From UBA7985 sp002711265 (GTDB taxonomy: Bacteria > Pseudomonadota > Alphaproteobacteria > UBA7985): DNA of 64,000 bases. The notes under the pieces are model-generated. The model was not told where the DNA came from. It saw nothing but the letters and a program-made list of their open reading frames with translations, and made no database searches. Where the stretch lies: assembly GCA_965660945.1 (NCBI GenBank), contig CBFIBS010000005.1, forward strand, positions 1 to 64,000, written 5' to 3'. The position numbers and the translations under genes are program-made. Positions within the stretch are counted from its first letter, which is position 1, and each line of letters starts with the position of its first letter. Positions 18,392-26,167 of the stretch are shown one piece after another.

Positions 18392-20311
18392 ATGGCTTTT
18401 CCCGACCCGCTACAGATTGAACCGGCCCGATTGATCGTAGACGGCGACCGGGTCGTGGATGCCGACCACGGCGACTGGTACTTCCAGTACGATGGCATCG
18501 ACGAGACCCGCTACGTCTACCTCGAAGGCTCCGGCCTGCTCGACCGGCTCGCAGCCCATGAGGATCTGGTGGTGGGTGAGATTGGCTTCGGCACCGGATT
18601 GAGCTTCCGGCTCGTCTGCGCGGCCATGGCCGAGACCGGCTATCGCGGTCATCTGTCCTATGTCGGTGTCGAGGGCAGACCCCTGACCGCTGAGCAGGCC
18701 GAAGCCGCCAACAGCCTGCGTCCGCCCGCTCTGCATTGGATCCCGCCACAGGCGAAGCCGCGCGCCGGGTTTGTGCCCATACCGGGCGCAAAATTGCCGC
18801 TGCGGTCCCCTGCTTCACATGGAACCGGTTCAAATACCGAAGCCGAGCCTGGTGGGATGGCACCTATGGCGACGCCTGATCTGTTGTTGCTCCACGGCGA
18901 GGCCAGCGCCGCCCTCGCCCGCCTGCAGGCGCAGGTTGATCTCTGGTTCTTCGACGGCTTTTCCCCCTCAAAAAACCCCGAGGCCTGGACCCCTGCGCTG
19001 TTTGCTGAAGTCGCGCGACTGTCCCGGCCGGGCGCGGGGTTCTCGACCTTCACCGCCGCCAGCGAGGTCCGGCACCGGCTTGAAGCCGCTGGCTTCGGCG
19101 TGGTGAAGCGCTCGGGCTGGGGCAAGAAGCGCGAGCATATGGTCGGCGCCTTCGCGGGCAGCTGGGCCCCGCGCCCGACGCCGGCGAAGCCATCCGTGAC
19201 GATCATCGGTGCCGGCATCGCAGGGCAGAGCCTCGCGCTCGCCGCCCGGGCTGCCCGCCTGTCCGTGACCCTGCACGGCACAGCGGCTGCGCCAGAGGGG
19301 TCGGGCGTACCGCTGGCGCTGGTCAACTTTCGCCCCAGCGGCGACGCGGGGCCGCTCGGGCATCTGCGCAAGGCGGCTTTCTTCGCCGCGCAGCAGACCT
19401 ATGGCGACGCTGCCTTTGCCAGCCTCGATTCAGACCAGAGCGCGGATGGCGTTTCCGGCGACGTGCGGGACCACGACCGCCCGCTGGTGCGCTTTGGGGC
19501 CGAAGCCATGGTCAGCGACGATCGCCTGCGCGCCCGCTGGGACCGCGAAACTGACGTGGCCCACGAGTGGATCGACCAGCGCAGGGACAGGGTGCTGGTC
19601 CCCGGCGCCCTCAGCCTCGACACGGCGGCATTCCGCCGCGCTGTGCTGGCGCAGGTCGCCTGCGTCCCCGACGCCGTCGACGGCCCGGCGGCGCTGCGCC
19701 GCGTGGTGGCCGAGGTGCCGCCGGACGCCCTGACCTTTATCGCCGCAGGGCTGGGCTCCGCAGCGCTGCTCAGCGATACTGGTGGACCGCTCGACAGCCT
19801 GCGCCCGAACCGGGGTCAGCAGGACGAGGTGCGACTGGGCCGCAACGGCGATGGAACGGAAGCGCTCCGGCGACCACTGAATTTCGGCCGCCTGCTGCTG
19901 CCCCAGCCCGGCAGCGACCGCGCCTGGCTGGGCGCCAGTTTCGACCGCGATCCGCCGCAGGACTGGCAGGCACCAAGGCAGCGCGACCGCGCCGACAACC
20001 TCGAGCGCATGGCGCAGGCACTGCCATCGCTGCCAGTGATGGCAACGGGACGCTCGTGGGTCGGGTTGCGGGCGACAACGCCGGACCACCTGCCGCTGGC
20101 GGGGCTGATCGGGCACAGTCTTGGCCTGCTGACCGGGCTGGGGTCGAAAGGGTTTCTCTACGCCCCGATCCTGAGCCAGTGTCTGGTCGCCGAGGCCCTC
20201 GGGCGGCCGCTGCCGATCGAAGCTTGGGTCTGGAAAGCGCTGCACCCTGACCGCTTTCATGATCAGGGCAAGGGCTCGGCCGTGGCCCTCAACCCGACAG
20301 CTCAAGGATAA
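18392..20311 (+). CDS. mnmC: Bifunctional tRNA mnm5s2U biosynthesis protein MnmC
   Basis: 639 residues, two domains. The N-terminal SAM-dependent methyltransferase (about 1-240) shows the VGEIGFGTGLSF SAM loop and WFFDGFSPSKNPEAW. The C-terminal FAD oxidoreductase begins near 270 with VTIIGAGIAGQSLA and ends with the GLLTGLGSKGFLYAP flavin segment. The oxidoreductase removes the carboxymethyl group of cmnm5U34 and the methyltransferase then methylates nm5U to mnm5U in the tRNA wobble position. The next gene starts three bases after its stop, indicating co-transcription with the ABC exporter. Confidence 0.94.
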   Translation: MAFPDPLQIEPARLIVDGDRVVDADHGDWYFQYDGIDETRYVYLEGSGLLDRLAAHEDLVVGEIGFGTGLSFRLVCAAMAETGYRGHLSYVGVEGRPLTAEQAEAANSLRPPALHWIPPQAKPRAGFVPIPGAKLPLRSPASHGTGSNTEAEPGGMAPMATPDLLLLHGEASAALARLQAQVDLWFFDGFSPSKNPEAWTPALFAEVARLSRPGAGFSTFTAASEVRHRLEAAGFGVVKRSGWGKKREHMVGAFAGSWAPRPTPAKPSVTIIGAGIAGQSLALAARAARLSVTLHGTAAAPEGSGVPLALVNFRPSGDAGPLGHLRKAAFFAAQQTYGDAAFASLDSDQSADGVSGDVRDHDRPLVRFGAEAMVSDDRLRARWDRETDVAHEWIDQRRDRVLVPGALSLDTAAFRRAVLAQVACVPDAVDGPAALRRVVAEVPPDALTFIAAGLGSAALLSDTGGPLDSLRPNRGQQDEVRLGRNGDGTEALRRPLNFGRLLLPQPGSDRAWLGASFDRDPPQDWQAPRQRDRADNLERMAQALPSLPVMATGRSWVGLRATTPDHLPLAGLIGHSLGLLTGLGSKGFLYAPILSQCLVAEALGRPLPIEAWVWKALHPDRFHDQGKGSAVALNPTAQG

Positions 20312-20314
20312 GCC

Positions 20315-22183
20315 ATGCCACCGGTCACCAAAGTTTCCATGGGCAACTGGCCCCGGGTCCAGGACGGCAGCAGCCAGCCCAAGTTGCGCGACCTCTTCGG
20401 TCTGGTGCGGGAGATCGTCTGGTCGAAGGTGCCCGAAGAGCGGCGGCCGGGCCTTCTCATCCTGATCGGGCTGCTGCTGGTCGCCGACAAGGTGTTCGTC
20501 ATTGGCCTGCCGTTCGTCTACGGCGCGCTGATCGACAGCCTCGGGGTCGGGATCGAGCTGGCATTGCCGCTCGGGCTGGTGCTGGCCTACGGGCTGTTCC
20601 GGATCGCCGACACGGTGCTCGACAACGTCATGGACATGCTGATGGACCGGGTGAGCCTGCGCGCCATCCGCCGGGTGACGACCGACGTCTACAGCCACAT
20701 CCTGCGCCTGCCGCTGTCCTACCACCTCGACAACCGCAAAGGCGGGCTGGCGCAGTCGGTCGAGCGGGGCACACGGGCGCTGGAGGATCTCGCCAACGTG
20801 ACCCTGCTCGGGTTCCTACCGATCATCATCGAGCTGGTGATCGCCTACATCCTGCTGTTTGCCCGCTACGACGTACTGTCGGCGATGATTCTGGCGGCAA
20901 CCATGGTGCTGTATCTGCTGGCCGTTGTGCTGTTCGACCGTGTGCGCTCGCGACTGGTCGGGCGGGTGAACGAGGCCGAGGATCGGGTCTCGGACCTGAT
21001 TGTCGAGGGGCTGAGTTACGCGGAAACGGTGAAGACCTTCGCCGCTGAAACCCGACAGGCGCGGGCCGTGGACGCCGCCATGGAGGATTATCGCGGCCGG
21101 GCGATGAAGGTGTCGGTCTATTTCATGCTGCGGCAGGTGACCATCGCGCTGATCCTGAGCGGGTCACTGGTGATCTTGCTGGCGCTGACGGTGCCAAAGG
21201 TCTCGACCGAAGCGCTGACCGTTGGCGGGTTCGTGGCGCTGGCGGCGCTGATCCTACGGCTGTTCCAGCCGCTGCGCGGGTTGGGGATCGTCAACCGGCG
21301 GATCCTCGACAGCCTGCGTCATACCGAGCGGATGATGTCGCTGTTCGAAGTGCCAAACACCATCACCGACCAGCCGGGTGCGCCGGATCTGGCGCCGGGT
21401 CCGGGGACGCTGCGGTTCGAGCAGGTGAGCTTTGACTATCCCTCCAAGGGGCAGGTGCTGAGCGGACTGGATTTTACCGCCGAGGGCGGACGGACGACGG
21501 CGCTGGTCGGGCCGACGGGCGCGGGCAAGTCGACGATCCAGAAGCTGCTGCTGCGGCTGTACGACCCCACCGAGGGCGCGGTCAGGATTGACGGGCAGGA
21601 CCTGCGGGCGGTGCGGCTGGACAGCGCGCGTGACGCACTGGGTGTGGTGCCGCAGGATTGCGTGCTGTTCCACGATACCATCGACGCCAACATCCGCTAT
21701 GCCCGCCCGGACGCGACCGACGCGGCGGTGCGGGAGGCCGCGCGGATGGCGGCGTTCTCGGATTTTGTCGAAAGCCTGCCACTGAAGTATGACACCGTTG
21801 TGGGCGACCGTGGACTGAAGCTCTCAGGCGGTGAACGGCAGCGGCTGGCGATCGCGCGGGCCTACCTGAAGAACCCGCGGATCTTCATCCTCGATGAGGC
21901 GACGTCTTCGCTCGACAGTGCGACGGAGGCCGAGATCGTCCGCAACTTCACCACAGCAGGTGAAGGTCGGACGCAGCTGATCATCGCGCACCGGCTGTCG
22001 ACGGTGATGCATGCCGATCAGATCCTGGTGCTGGACGGCGGCAGCCTGGTCGAACAGGGCACGCACGAGGACTTACTGTCATTGGGCGGGCTCTACGCCG
22101 ACCTGTGGGAACGGCAAACCGAGGCCAAGACTGAAGCGGGCCCGGACGCGGGGCCAGCGGAGACTTCGAACCGCGGGGGCTGA
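20315..22183 (+). CDS. ABC exporter, Atm1/HMT1-like half-transporter
   Basis: 622 residues: an N-terminal six-helix membrane domain (about 40-320) followed by a nucleotide-binding domain. Walker A is GPTGAGKST, the signature LSGGERQRLA, Walker B IFILDEATSSLD, and the switch His IIAHRLST. The ERGTRALEDL segment and YAETVKTFAAE resemble the Atm1/ABCB7 mitochondrial-type exporters, which move glutathione-linked sulfur or metal compounds. It starts 4 nt after mnmC; a functional link (sulfur in tRNA thiolation) is speculative. The 3' end adds about 25 Gly/Glu/Ala-rich residues. Confidence 0.9.
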   Translation: MPPVTKVSMGNWPRVQDGSSQPKLRDLFGLVREIVWSKVPEERRPGLLILIGLLLVADKVFVIGLPFVYGALIDSLGVGIELALPLGLVLAYGLFRIADTVLDNVMDMLMDRVSLRAIRRVTTDVYSHILRLPLSYHLDNRKGGLAQSVERGTRALEDLANVTLLGFLPIIIELVIAYILLFARYDVLSAMILAATMVLYLLAVVLFDRVRSRLVGRVNEAEDRVSDLIVEGLSYAETVKTFAAETRQARAVDAAMEDYRGRAMKVSVYFMLRQVTIALILSGSLVILLALTVPKVSTEALTVGGFVALAALILRLFQPLRGLGIVNRRILDSLRHTERMMSLFEVPNTITDQPGAPDLAPGPGTLRFEQVSFDYPSKGQVLSGLDFTAEGGRTTALVGPTGAGKSTIQKLLLRLYDPTEGAVRIDGQDLRAVRLDSARDALGVVPQDCVLFHDTIDANIRYARPDATDAAVREAARMAAFSDFVESLPLKYDTVVGDRGLKLSGGERQRLAIARAYLKNPRIFILDEATSSLDSATEAEIVRNFTTAGEGRTQLIIAHRLSTVMHADQILVLDGGSLVEQGTHEDLLSLGGLYADLWERQTEAKTEAGPDAGPAETSNRGG

Positions 22184-22233
22184 GGTCGAAGGCGGGCCCG
22201 AGCGATACAAACACGCGCGGGCCGGGGCCCGTG

Positions 22234-22279
22234 CGGGTTGCGCGGGGGAGGGCCGAAGGCCGCGAAGCGGCCGAGGACC
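22234..22279. repeat. dispersed hairpin element, copy 2
   Basis: Matches 3104-3150. The core GGCCGC-GAA-GCGGCC (22258-22272) is a perfect six-pair hairpin with a 3-nt loop. The T-to-C difference from copy 1 keeps pairing, which suggests that the fold is selected. Confidence 0.6.
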
Positions 22280-22317
22280 GAGCACGCCACCTATCCGTTG
22301 ACACTTAAGATGCGGAG

Positions 22318-22341
22318 TTCATCCTGAGCCTGTCGAAGGAC
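22318..22341. repeat. TTCATCCTGAGCCTGTCGAAGGA-type short motif
   Basis: This imperfectly palindromic motif resembles a short interspersed sequence I recall as recurring between genes in many bacterial genomes. Only one copy is visible here, so its repeat nature rests on memory, not on this window. Confidence 0.35.
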
Positions 22342-22372
22342 TTAGAGTGTTGTTGGCGTAAAGAGCTCCAAC

Positions 22373-22477
22373 GCGCTCACAGCGAAGCGTTTTGAGCGCA
22401 AAGGAGAGACGCGCTCACAGCGAAGCGTTTTGAGCGCAAAGGAGAGACGCGCTCACAGCGAAGCGTTTTGAGCGCAA
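22373..22477. repeat. tandem 38-bp hairpin repeat, 2.8 copies
   Basis: Copies at 22373-22410 and 22411-22448 are identical over 38 bp, and 22449-22477 repeats the first 29 bp. Each unit holds a 27-nt inverted repeat: GCGCTCA pairs with TGAGCGC, and after one mismatch AGCG pairs with CGTT by including a G-T pair, closed by an AAG loop. So the locus would form three identical hairpins in a row. There are no spacers, so it is not a CRISPR array. Confidence 0.9.
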
Positions 22478-22547
22478 CATTAGTATGGCGCGCTCGATTT
22501 GACGCCGCTTCGCGGCTTACAAATCTCCCACGCGCACTTAAACGGAC

Positions 22548-22568
22548 AGCCCGCGCTTCACGCGGGCT
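22548..22568 (-). terminator. hairpin downstream of pyk, possible terminator
   Basis: Perfect eight-pair stem AGCCCGCG / CGCGGGCT with a 5-nt loop, about 60 bp past the pyk stop. On the pyk strand the downstream T tract is short (GTCCGTTTAAG), so intrinsic termination may be weak. Confidence 0.4.
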
Positions 22569-22626
22569 GACATATTGATCCCTGACCCACAGCGATGAAC
22601 CGCCTGCATCGCGCAGGTCAGGAGCA

Positions 22627-24054
22627 TCAGAGCGTCGCCACCCGCAGAATGTTCGTCGAGCCCGATGCCCCCAGCGGCATCCCCGCCGTTATGGCAATCA
22701 CGTCTCCATCGTCGCCCAGCTGCTGCTCTCGCGTCGCGCGGACAGCCACTTCGACGATCTCCTTCCACGAACTCAGCGAAGGCATCAGCAGCGGGTGCAC
22801 CCCACAGACAACCGTCATGGCCCGCCGCGTCTCCGCCGAGTCCGTCAGGCACAGGATCGGCCGCCCGGGACGCAATCGCGCCACCCGGCGCGCGGTCGAA
22901 CCGCTCGATGTGTGCACAACGATCGCACTGGCCCCCAACTCGCGGGCCACCCCGACGGCGGCATGGGCGATGGCGCCGCCGATGGATTCCACCCGGGTCT
23001 CGGTCGTATCTTCTTCGCTGAAAGCCGCCAATGTCCCTGGATCAGGTTCGTCCGCTTCCGCCGATACAATCAGCCGGTCCATCATCGCGACCGCATCGGT
23101 GGGATAGTGACCTACAGCCGTCTCAGCCGACAGCGTCACAGCATCCGCACCGTCATAAATGGCCTGACACACGTCGGAGGCCTCGGCCCGGGTCGGGGTC
23201 GGATCGCTGACCATGGACTCCAGCATCTGCGCCGCGACGACCACCGGCTTTCCCGCCCGCCGTGCCGCGAGGATGCAGTCCTTCTGCGCGTTGGGAATGC
23301 GTTCGACCGGAATGCTCGAACCGAGGTCTCCCCGCGCCAGAAACAGCCCGTCAGCGAGCTCCAGCACGGCGTCGAGTTGATCGAGCAGCGCCTGGCTGTC
23401 GATCTTGATCATCAGCTTGGCCCGGTTGCCCACCCGACGTCGGAAGTCCTGCACCACCGCCAGCGAGCCATTGGCTGTTGCCGCAACCCAGTCGACCCCT
23501 GCCTCCAGCGCCACCGCCAGGCTCTCCGCATCGCGGGCAGAGACCTCGGCCGTGGGCACCGGCACGTTGGGGAAAAGGATTGCCTTGTTCGCACTCAGAA
23601 CCCCGCCAGCCACGACCTCCGTGGTCAGCCGGTAAAGCGTCACTTCTGTCACCCGCAGGGTCAGGCGACCATCGTCCAGCCGCAGCAGGTCGCCAACGCG
23701 GGAATGAGCAAAGGCTTCCGGGAACGGCAGATAGACCCGGCGCTCGTTGCCCAGTTCGGGTGACTGATCGAGGGTGAAGACCCCCCCTGACTCCAAGGCA
23801 ACCGAGCCTTCGGCAAAGCCGCCAATCCGCATTTTCAGGCCCGGTAGATCCCACAGCGTGCCGACAGGATCCGAGGGGTCGGCGATGGTGTCCTGCACCA
23901 GCCGCACCAGCGCCGCGTTAGCGTCGTCGTCGCTGTATGCAGCGTTGATCCGGAATACATCAGCCCCGGCCTCATAGAGCGACCGCATCGCCTCGGCGGT
24001 CCCGGTTTCTGGTCCGAGGGTTGCAACAATCTTTGCCAGTCGGTTGCGCAGCAT
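22627..24054 (-). CDS. pyk: Pyruvate kinase, divergent
   Basis: 475 residues with the full A, B and C domain length. The metal/phosphate core is recognisable: LARGDLGSSIP, MLESM, the KxD segment KLMIKIDS and SAETAVGHYP. Several conserved positions differ: the usual RxNxSH segment reads FRINAAYS, the ATQMLESM Thr is Ala (AAQMLESM), the Mg-binding Glu after the catalytic Lys is Asp (KID), and DTKGPEIR reads DLPGLKMR. Lys at that last site is typical of K+-independent enzymes. It should convert phosphoenolpyruvate to pyruvate, but the Thr-to-Ala change makes activity a question. Confidence 0.85.
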   Translation of the reverse strand: MLRNRLAKIVATLGPETGTAEAMRSLYEAGADVFRINAAYSDDDANAALVRLVQDTIADPSDPVGTLWDLPGLKMRIGGFAEGSVALESGGVFTLDQSPELGNERRVYLPFPEAFAHSRVGDLLRLDDGRLTLRVTEVTLYRLTTEVVAGGVLSANKAILFPNVPVPTAEVSARDAESLAVALEAGVDWVAATANGSLAVVQDFRRRVGNRAKLMIKIDSQALLDQLDAVLELADGLFLARGDLGSSIPVERIPNAQKDCILAARRAGKPVVVAAQMLESMVSDPTPTRAEASDVCQAIYDGADAVTLSAETAVGHYPTDAVAMMDRLIVSAEADEPDPGTLAAFSEEDTTETRVESIGGAIAHAAVGVARELGASAIVVHTSSGSTARRVARLRPGRPILCLTDSAETRRAMTVVCGVHPLLMPSLSSWKEIVEVAVRATREQQLGDDGDVIAITAGMPLGASGSTNILRVATL

Positions 24055-24123
24055 GCCTTAAGCCTTCTCTGGAGCACAGGGGACCCGAGTGAGATAACGC
24101 CGAAAGCAGGACCCGGGCTGTAC

Positions 24124-24140
24124 GTTACAAATCATGTAAC
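24124..24140. promoter_or_regulatory. inverted repeat upstream of pyk
   Basis: GTTACA and TGTAAC, a perfect 6-bp inverted repeat with a 5-bp centre, 70 bp before the pyk start and 167 bp before rpmJ. The spacing suits a dimeric transcription factor; which factor is unknown. Confidence 0.35.
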
Positions 24141-24220
24141 AAATGTTTCCCCCCGCCGTCTTGCGCCGTTTGAGCAAGGGTGCTGGAACTGCTCCGCCTC
24201 TGACGCAAGACTGCGCTTCG

Positions 24221-24250
24221 TTGACTCCGCACCCGAGTCATGGCTAAAAC
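24221..24250 (+). promoter_or_regulatory. candidate sigma-70-type promoter of rpmJ
   Basis: TTGACT (24221-24226) and TAAAAC (24245-24250) are separated by 18 bp and lie about 57 bp before the rpmJ start codon. Confidence 0.4.
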
Positions 24251-24306
24251 CCGCGCAATTCTGAAAAACCTCTAACTGAGTCGGCCATCCGGCCACGGAG
24301 AGAGCC

Positions 24307-24432
24307 ATGAAGGTTTGTAACTCGCTCAAGACCGCCAAGCTGCGGGAAAAGGGCTGCAAGGTCGTCCGCCGTCGCGGTCGCGTCTACGTCATCAACAAGC
24401 GCAATCCGCGCTTCAAGGCCCGCCAGGGCTGA
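24307..24432 (+). CDS. rpmJ: 50S ribosomal protein L36
   Basis: 41 residues, starting MKVCNSLK and ending RFKARQG, the length and C-terminus of the alphaproteobacterial L36 form. It has only two cysteines (positions 4 and 17) and lacks the full zinc-knuckle set, so it is the zinc-independent type. GGAG (24297-24300) is 6 nt before the ATG. A strong terminator follows, so it is a single-gene unit. It binds 23S rRNA in the large subunit. Confidence 0.95.
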   Translation: MKVCNSLKTAKLREKGCKVVRRRGRVYVINKRNPRFKARQG

Positions 24433-24486
24433 GGCCGCAAGGCCGGGACCGAGGCTGCGTCAGCGCCCGGACCTGAGACGATTGAG

Positions 24487-24522
24487 AAAGAGGCCGGCGG
24501 CACCGCCCCGGCCTCTTTTTTT
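24487..24522 (+). terminator. Rho-independent terminator of rpmJ
   Basis: An 11-pair perfect stem, AAAGAGGCCGG with CCGGCCTCTTT, followed by a run of seven T (24516-24522). Confidence 0.93.
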
Positions 24523-24611
24523 GGGCTGGCGCTGTGTGCCCGGCGAGGCCCCGGGGACAAGCCTCACCGCCCTGTGACAAATCATCCCTTGCTGGGTCGG
24601 TCGTGCGACTC

Positions 24612-25202
24612 ATGTTTAAGGGTATGAAAACGCTCGTAAAACACCTCTCCGCCGGCGCTTTCCTGGCCTCGATCGCCCTCGGCAGCGCATCCTTCGCGTC
24701 GCAGGCCTGCGCCGATCAGTTTGACCCCCTGCTCGACGGCTACTTCGCCGCGCTGGCCGAAGCCGAAAGCATGGTCGAGATCAAAGTCATCGAACAGCAG
24801 ATCTGGAAGACCTGGCGCCAGAACGAGGCCAGCGACGCCGAAGACGCGTTCCGCGACGGCATGGAGGCGATGCAGACCGCAGCCTTTGACGCGGCCATCG
24901 AGCTGTTCACCGACGCTATCGCGCTCGATCCCGACTTCGCCGAAGCCTACAATATGCGCGCGACCACCTATTTCCTGATGGGTGACTATTTCGAGAGCCT
25001 GACCGACGTGCAGGTCACCATCGATCTCGAACCCCGGCACTTCGGCGCGCTGATGGGCGGGGCGCAGATCGCCATTCGTTCGGGTCAGACCGAACTGGCG
25101 CTAGAATTCGTAGAAGCGGCACTCGAAGTCAGCCCCAATAACCCGGAGTGGTTGGCGATCGCCGAGTACTTGCGTGGGGTCACGGGCGCCGTCGACCTTT
25201 AG
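24612..25202 (+). CDS. secreted TPR-repeat protein
   Basis: 196 residues from ATG 24612 (ATG 24624 is an alternative; a reading from 24534 is unlikely). A signal peptide ends near SFASQACA. The mature protein has two to three tetratricopeptide repeats, clearest at FDAAIELFTDAIALDPDFAE followed by AYNMRATTYFLMGDY, and a final unit ending SPNNPEW. TPR units bind proteins, so it is probably a periplasmic adaptor. No partner is evident; it follows rpmJ across a terminator and is convergent with the GntR gene. Confidence 0.8.
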   Translation: MFKGMKTLVKHLSAGAFLASIALGSASFASQACADQFDPLLDGYFAALAEAESMVEIKVIEQQIWKTWRQNEASDAEDAFRDGMEAMQTAAFDAAIELFTDAIALDPDFAEAYNMRATTYFLMGDYFESLTDVQVTIDLEPRHFGALMGGAQIAIRSGQTELALEFVEAALEVSPNNPEWLAIAEYLRGVTGAVDL

Positions 25203-25296
25203 AGGCTCTAAGGCGAGGCACCAGTGACTGAACGACGGTGCACTGCGGGCCGTCTGCGACAGCTTCATCTGCCGCACTAGTTCGTTCGGAAATCAG

Positions 25297-26058
25297 TTAT
25301 TCAGCGGCCTGGCTGCTTGCCGCCCGTCGCTCGTCGACAGGCACGGCGCGGGTGATCATCGAACGCCGCTGGTCAGCATGGCGAACGGCCAGAGCTGCAG
25401 CCTGGTCGCCGTCGCGCTGGGCCAGCGCCTCGATAAGATCCCGGTTCAGACTGAGTAAAGCCTGCGCGTCTTCGCGAGAAGGTTGATTTCGGTTGGCCTG
25501 CAGCGTCAGCGCGGCACCAAGGGTATCCTGCAGGACCGCCATCAGATGCATAAACGCCCCGCTCTGCGACCCCCGGGCAAGGAGCGCGTGAAACTTGACG
25601 TCATCGGTGGCCTGCAGCCCCGGCGAACGCCCGGACAGAGCCATGGTGCCGAGCACGGCCTTCATGTCCTCGAGATCAGCTTCATCGACCAGCTCCGCCG
25701 CACGACGGGCGCCGAAGGCAGCAACCTGTCCGATCATCTCGGCCAGATCGTGCAAAGCATTGGGGTCTGTCTCGATCAAGTGCAGCAACGGCCGATCCAT
25801 CGATGGATCCACGGCAACCACGTGGGTACCACCGCCTTGCACCGAGCTGAGCAGTCCCTGAGCCTTCAAGTTCTGTAAAGCCGATCGCAACGAAACTCGG
25901 CTGACCTGCAGTGTCTCGGAAAGCTGGCGCTCTCCCGGCAGGCGATCACCGGGCGCCAACTCACCCGAGGCAATGTAGCGCTTGAGTTCGTCAGCGACCC
26001 ATTCGGCAACGGATTGCCCCGGGTCTCGCTGGTCACTGGGTGGTTCGGATTTAAGCAT
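25297..26058 (-). CDS. GntR-family transcriptional regulator, FCD type
   Basis: 253 residues. The N-terminal winged helix (about 18-85) shows ELAPGDRLPGERQLSETLQVSRVSLRSALQ, the GntR recognition signature; the C-terminal helical effector domain has the FCD pattern (LHDLAEMIGQVAAFGARRAAE, KFHALLARGSQ, and a late HADQ). FCD proteins bind carboxylic acids or metal-linked ligands and usually repress nearby catabolic genes. Here there is no obvious catabolic neighbour, so the target may be elsewhere. ATG at 26058 is preferred over a TTG at 26061. Confidence 0.88.
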   Translation of the reverse strand: MLKSEPPSDQRDPGQSVAEWVADELKRYIASGELAPGDRLPGERQLSETLQVSRVSLRSALQNLKAQGLLSSVQGGGTHVVAVDPSMDRPLLHLIETDPNALHDLAEMIGQVAAFGARRAAELVDEADLEDMKAVLGTMALSGRSPGLQATDDVKFHALLARGSQSGAFMHLMAVLQDTLGAALTLQANRNQPSREDAQALLSLNRDLIEALAQRDGDQAAALAVRHADQRRSMITRAVPVDERRAASSQAAE

Positions 26059-26167
26059 CAAACGACTGGAACCGTTGTTCGGGCCTGAAACGAATTGGCG
26101 AGGAGATTATCTTACATTCAAACAAATGCATAGGTTGAATGCAACTCCCCCCAACCTCTGATATCGT

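Larger units (their letters stand above)
22184..22626. other. repeat-dense intergenic region
   Basis: 443 bp between the ABC exporter and pyk stops (convergent). In order it holds a GC hairpin near 22210-22235, dispersed element copy 2 (22234-22279), a motif TCCTGAGCCTGTCGAAGGA (22321-22339), 2.8 tandem copies of a 38-bp hairpin (22373-22477), a short GCCGC-TTC-GCGGC hairpin (22504-22516), and a strong hairpin near the pyk stop. No gene is supported. Confidence 0.85.

Noticed and set aside
19430..20725. 431-residue reverse reading
   Set aside because: Antisense to mnmC and the ABC exporter.
22373..22477. CRISPR array
   Set aside because: Units are contiguous with no spacers and there are no cas genes.
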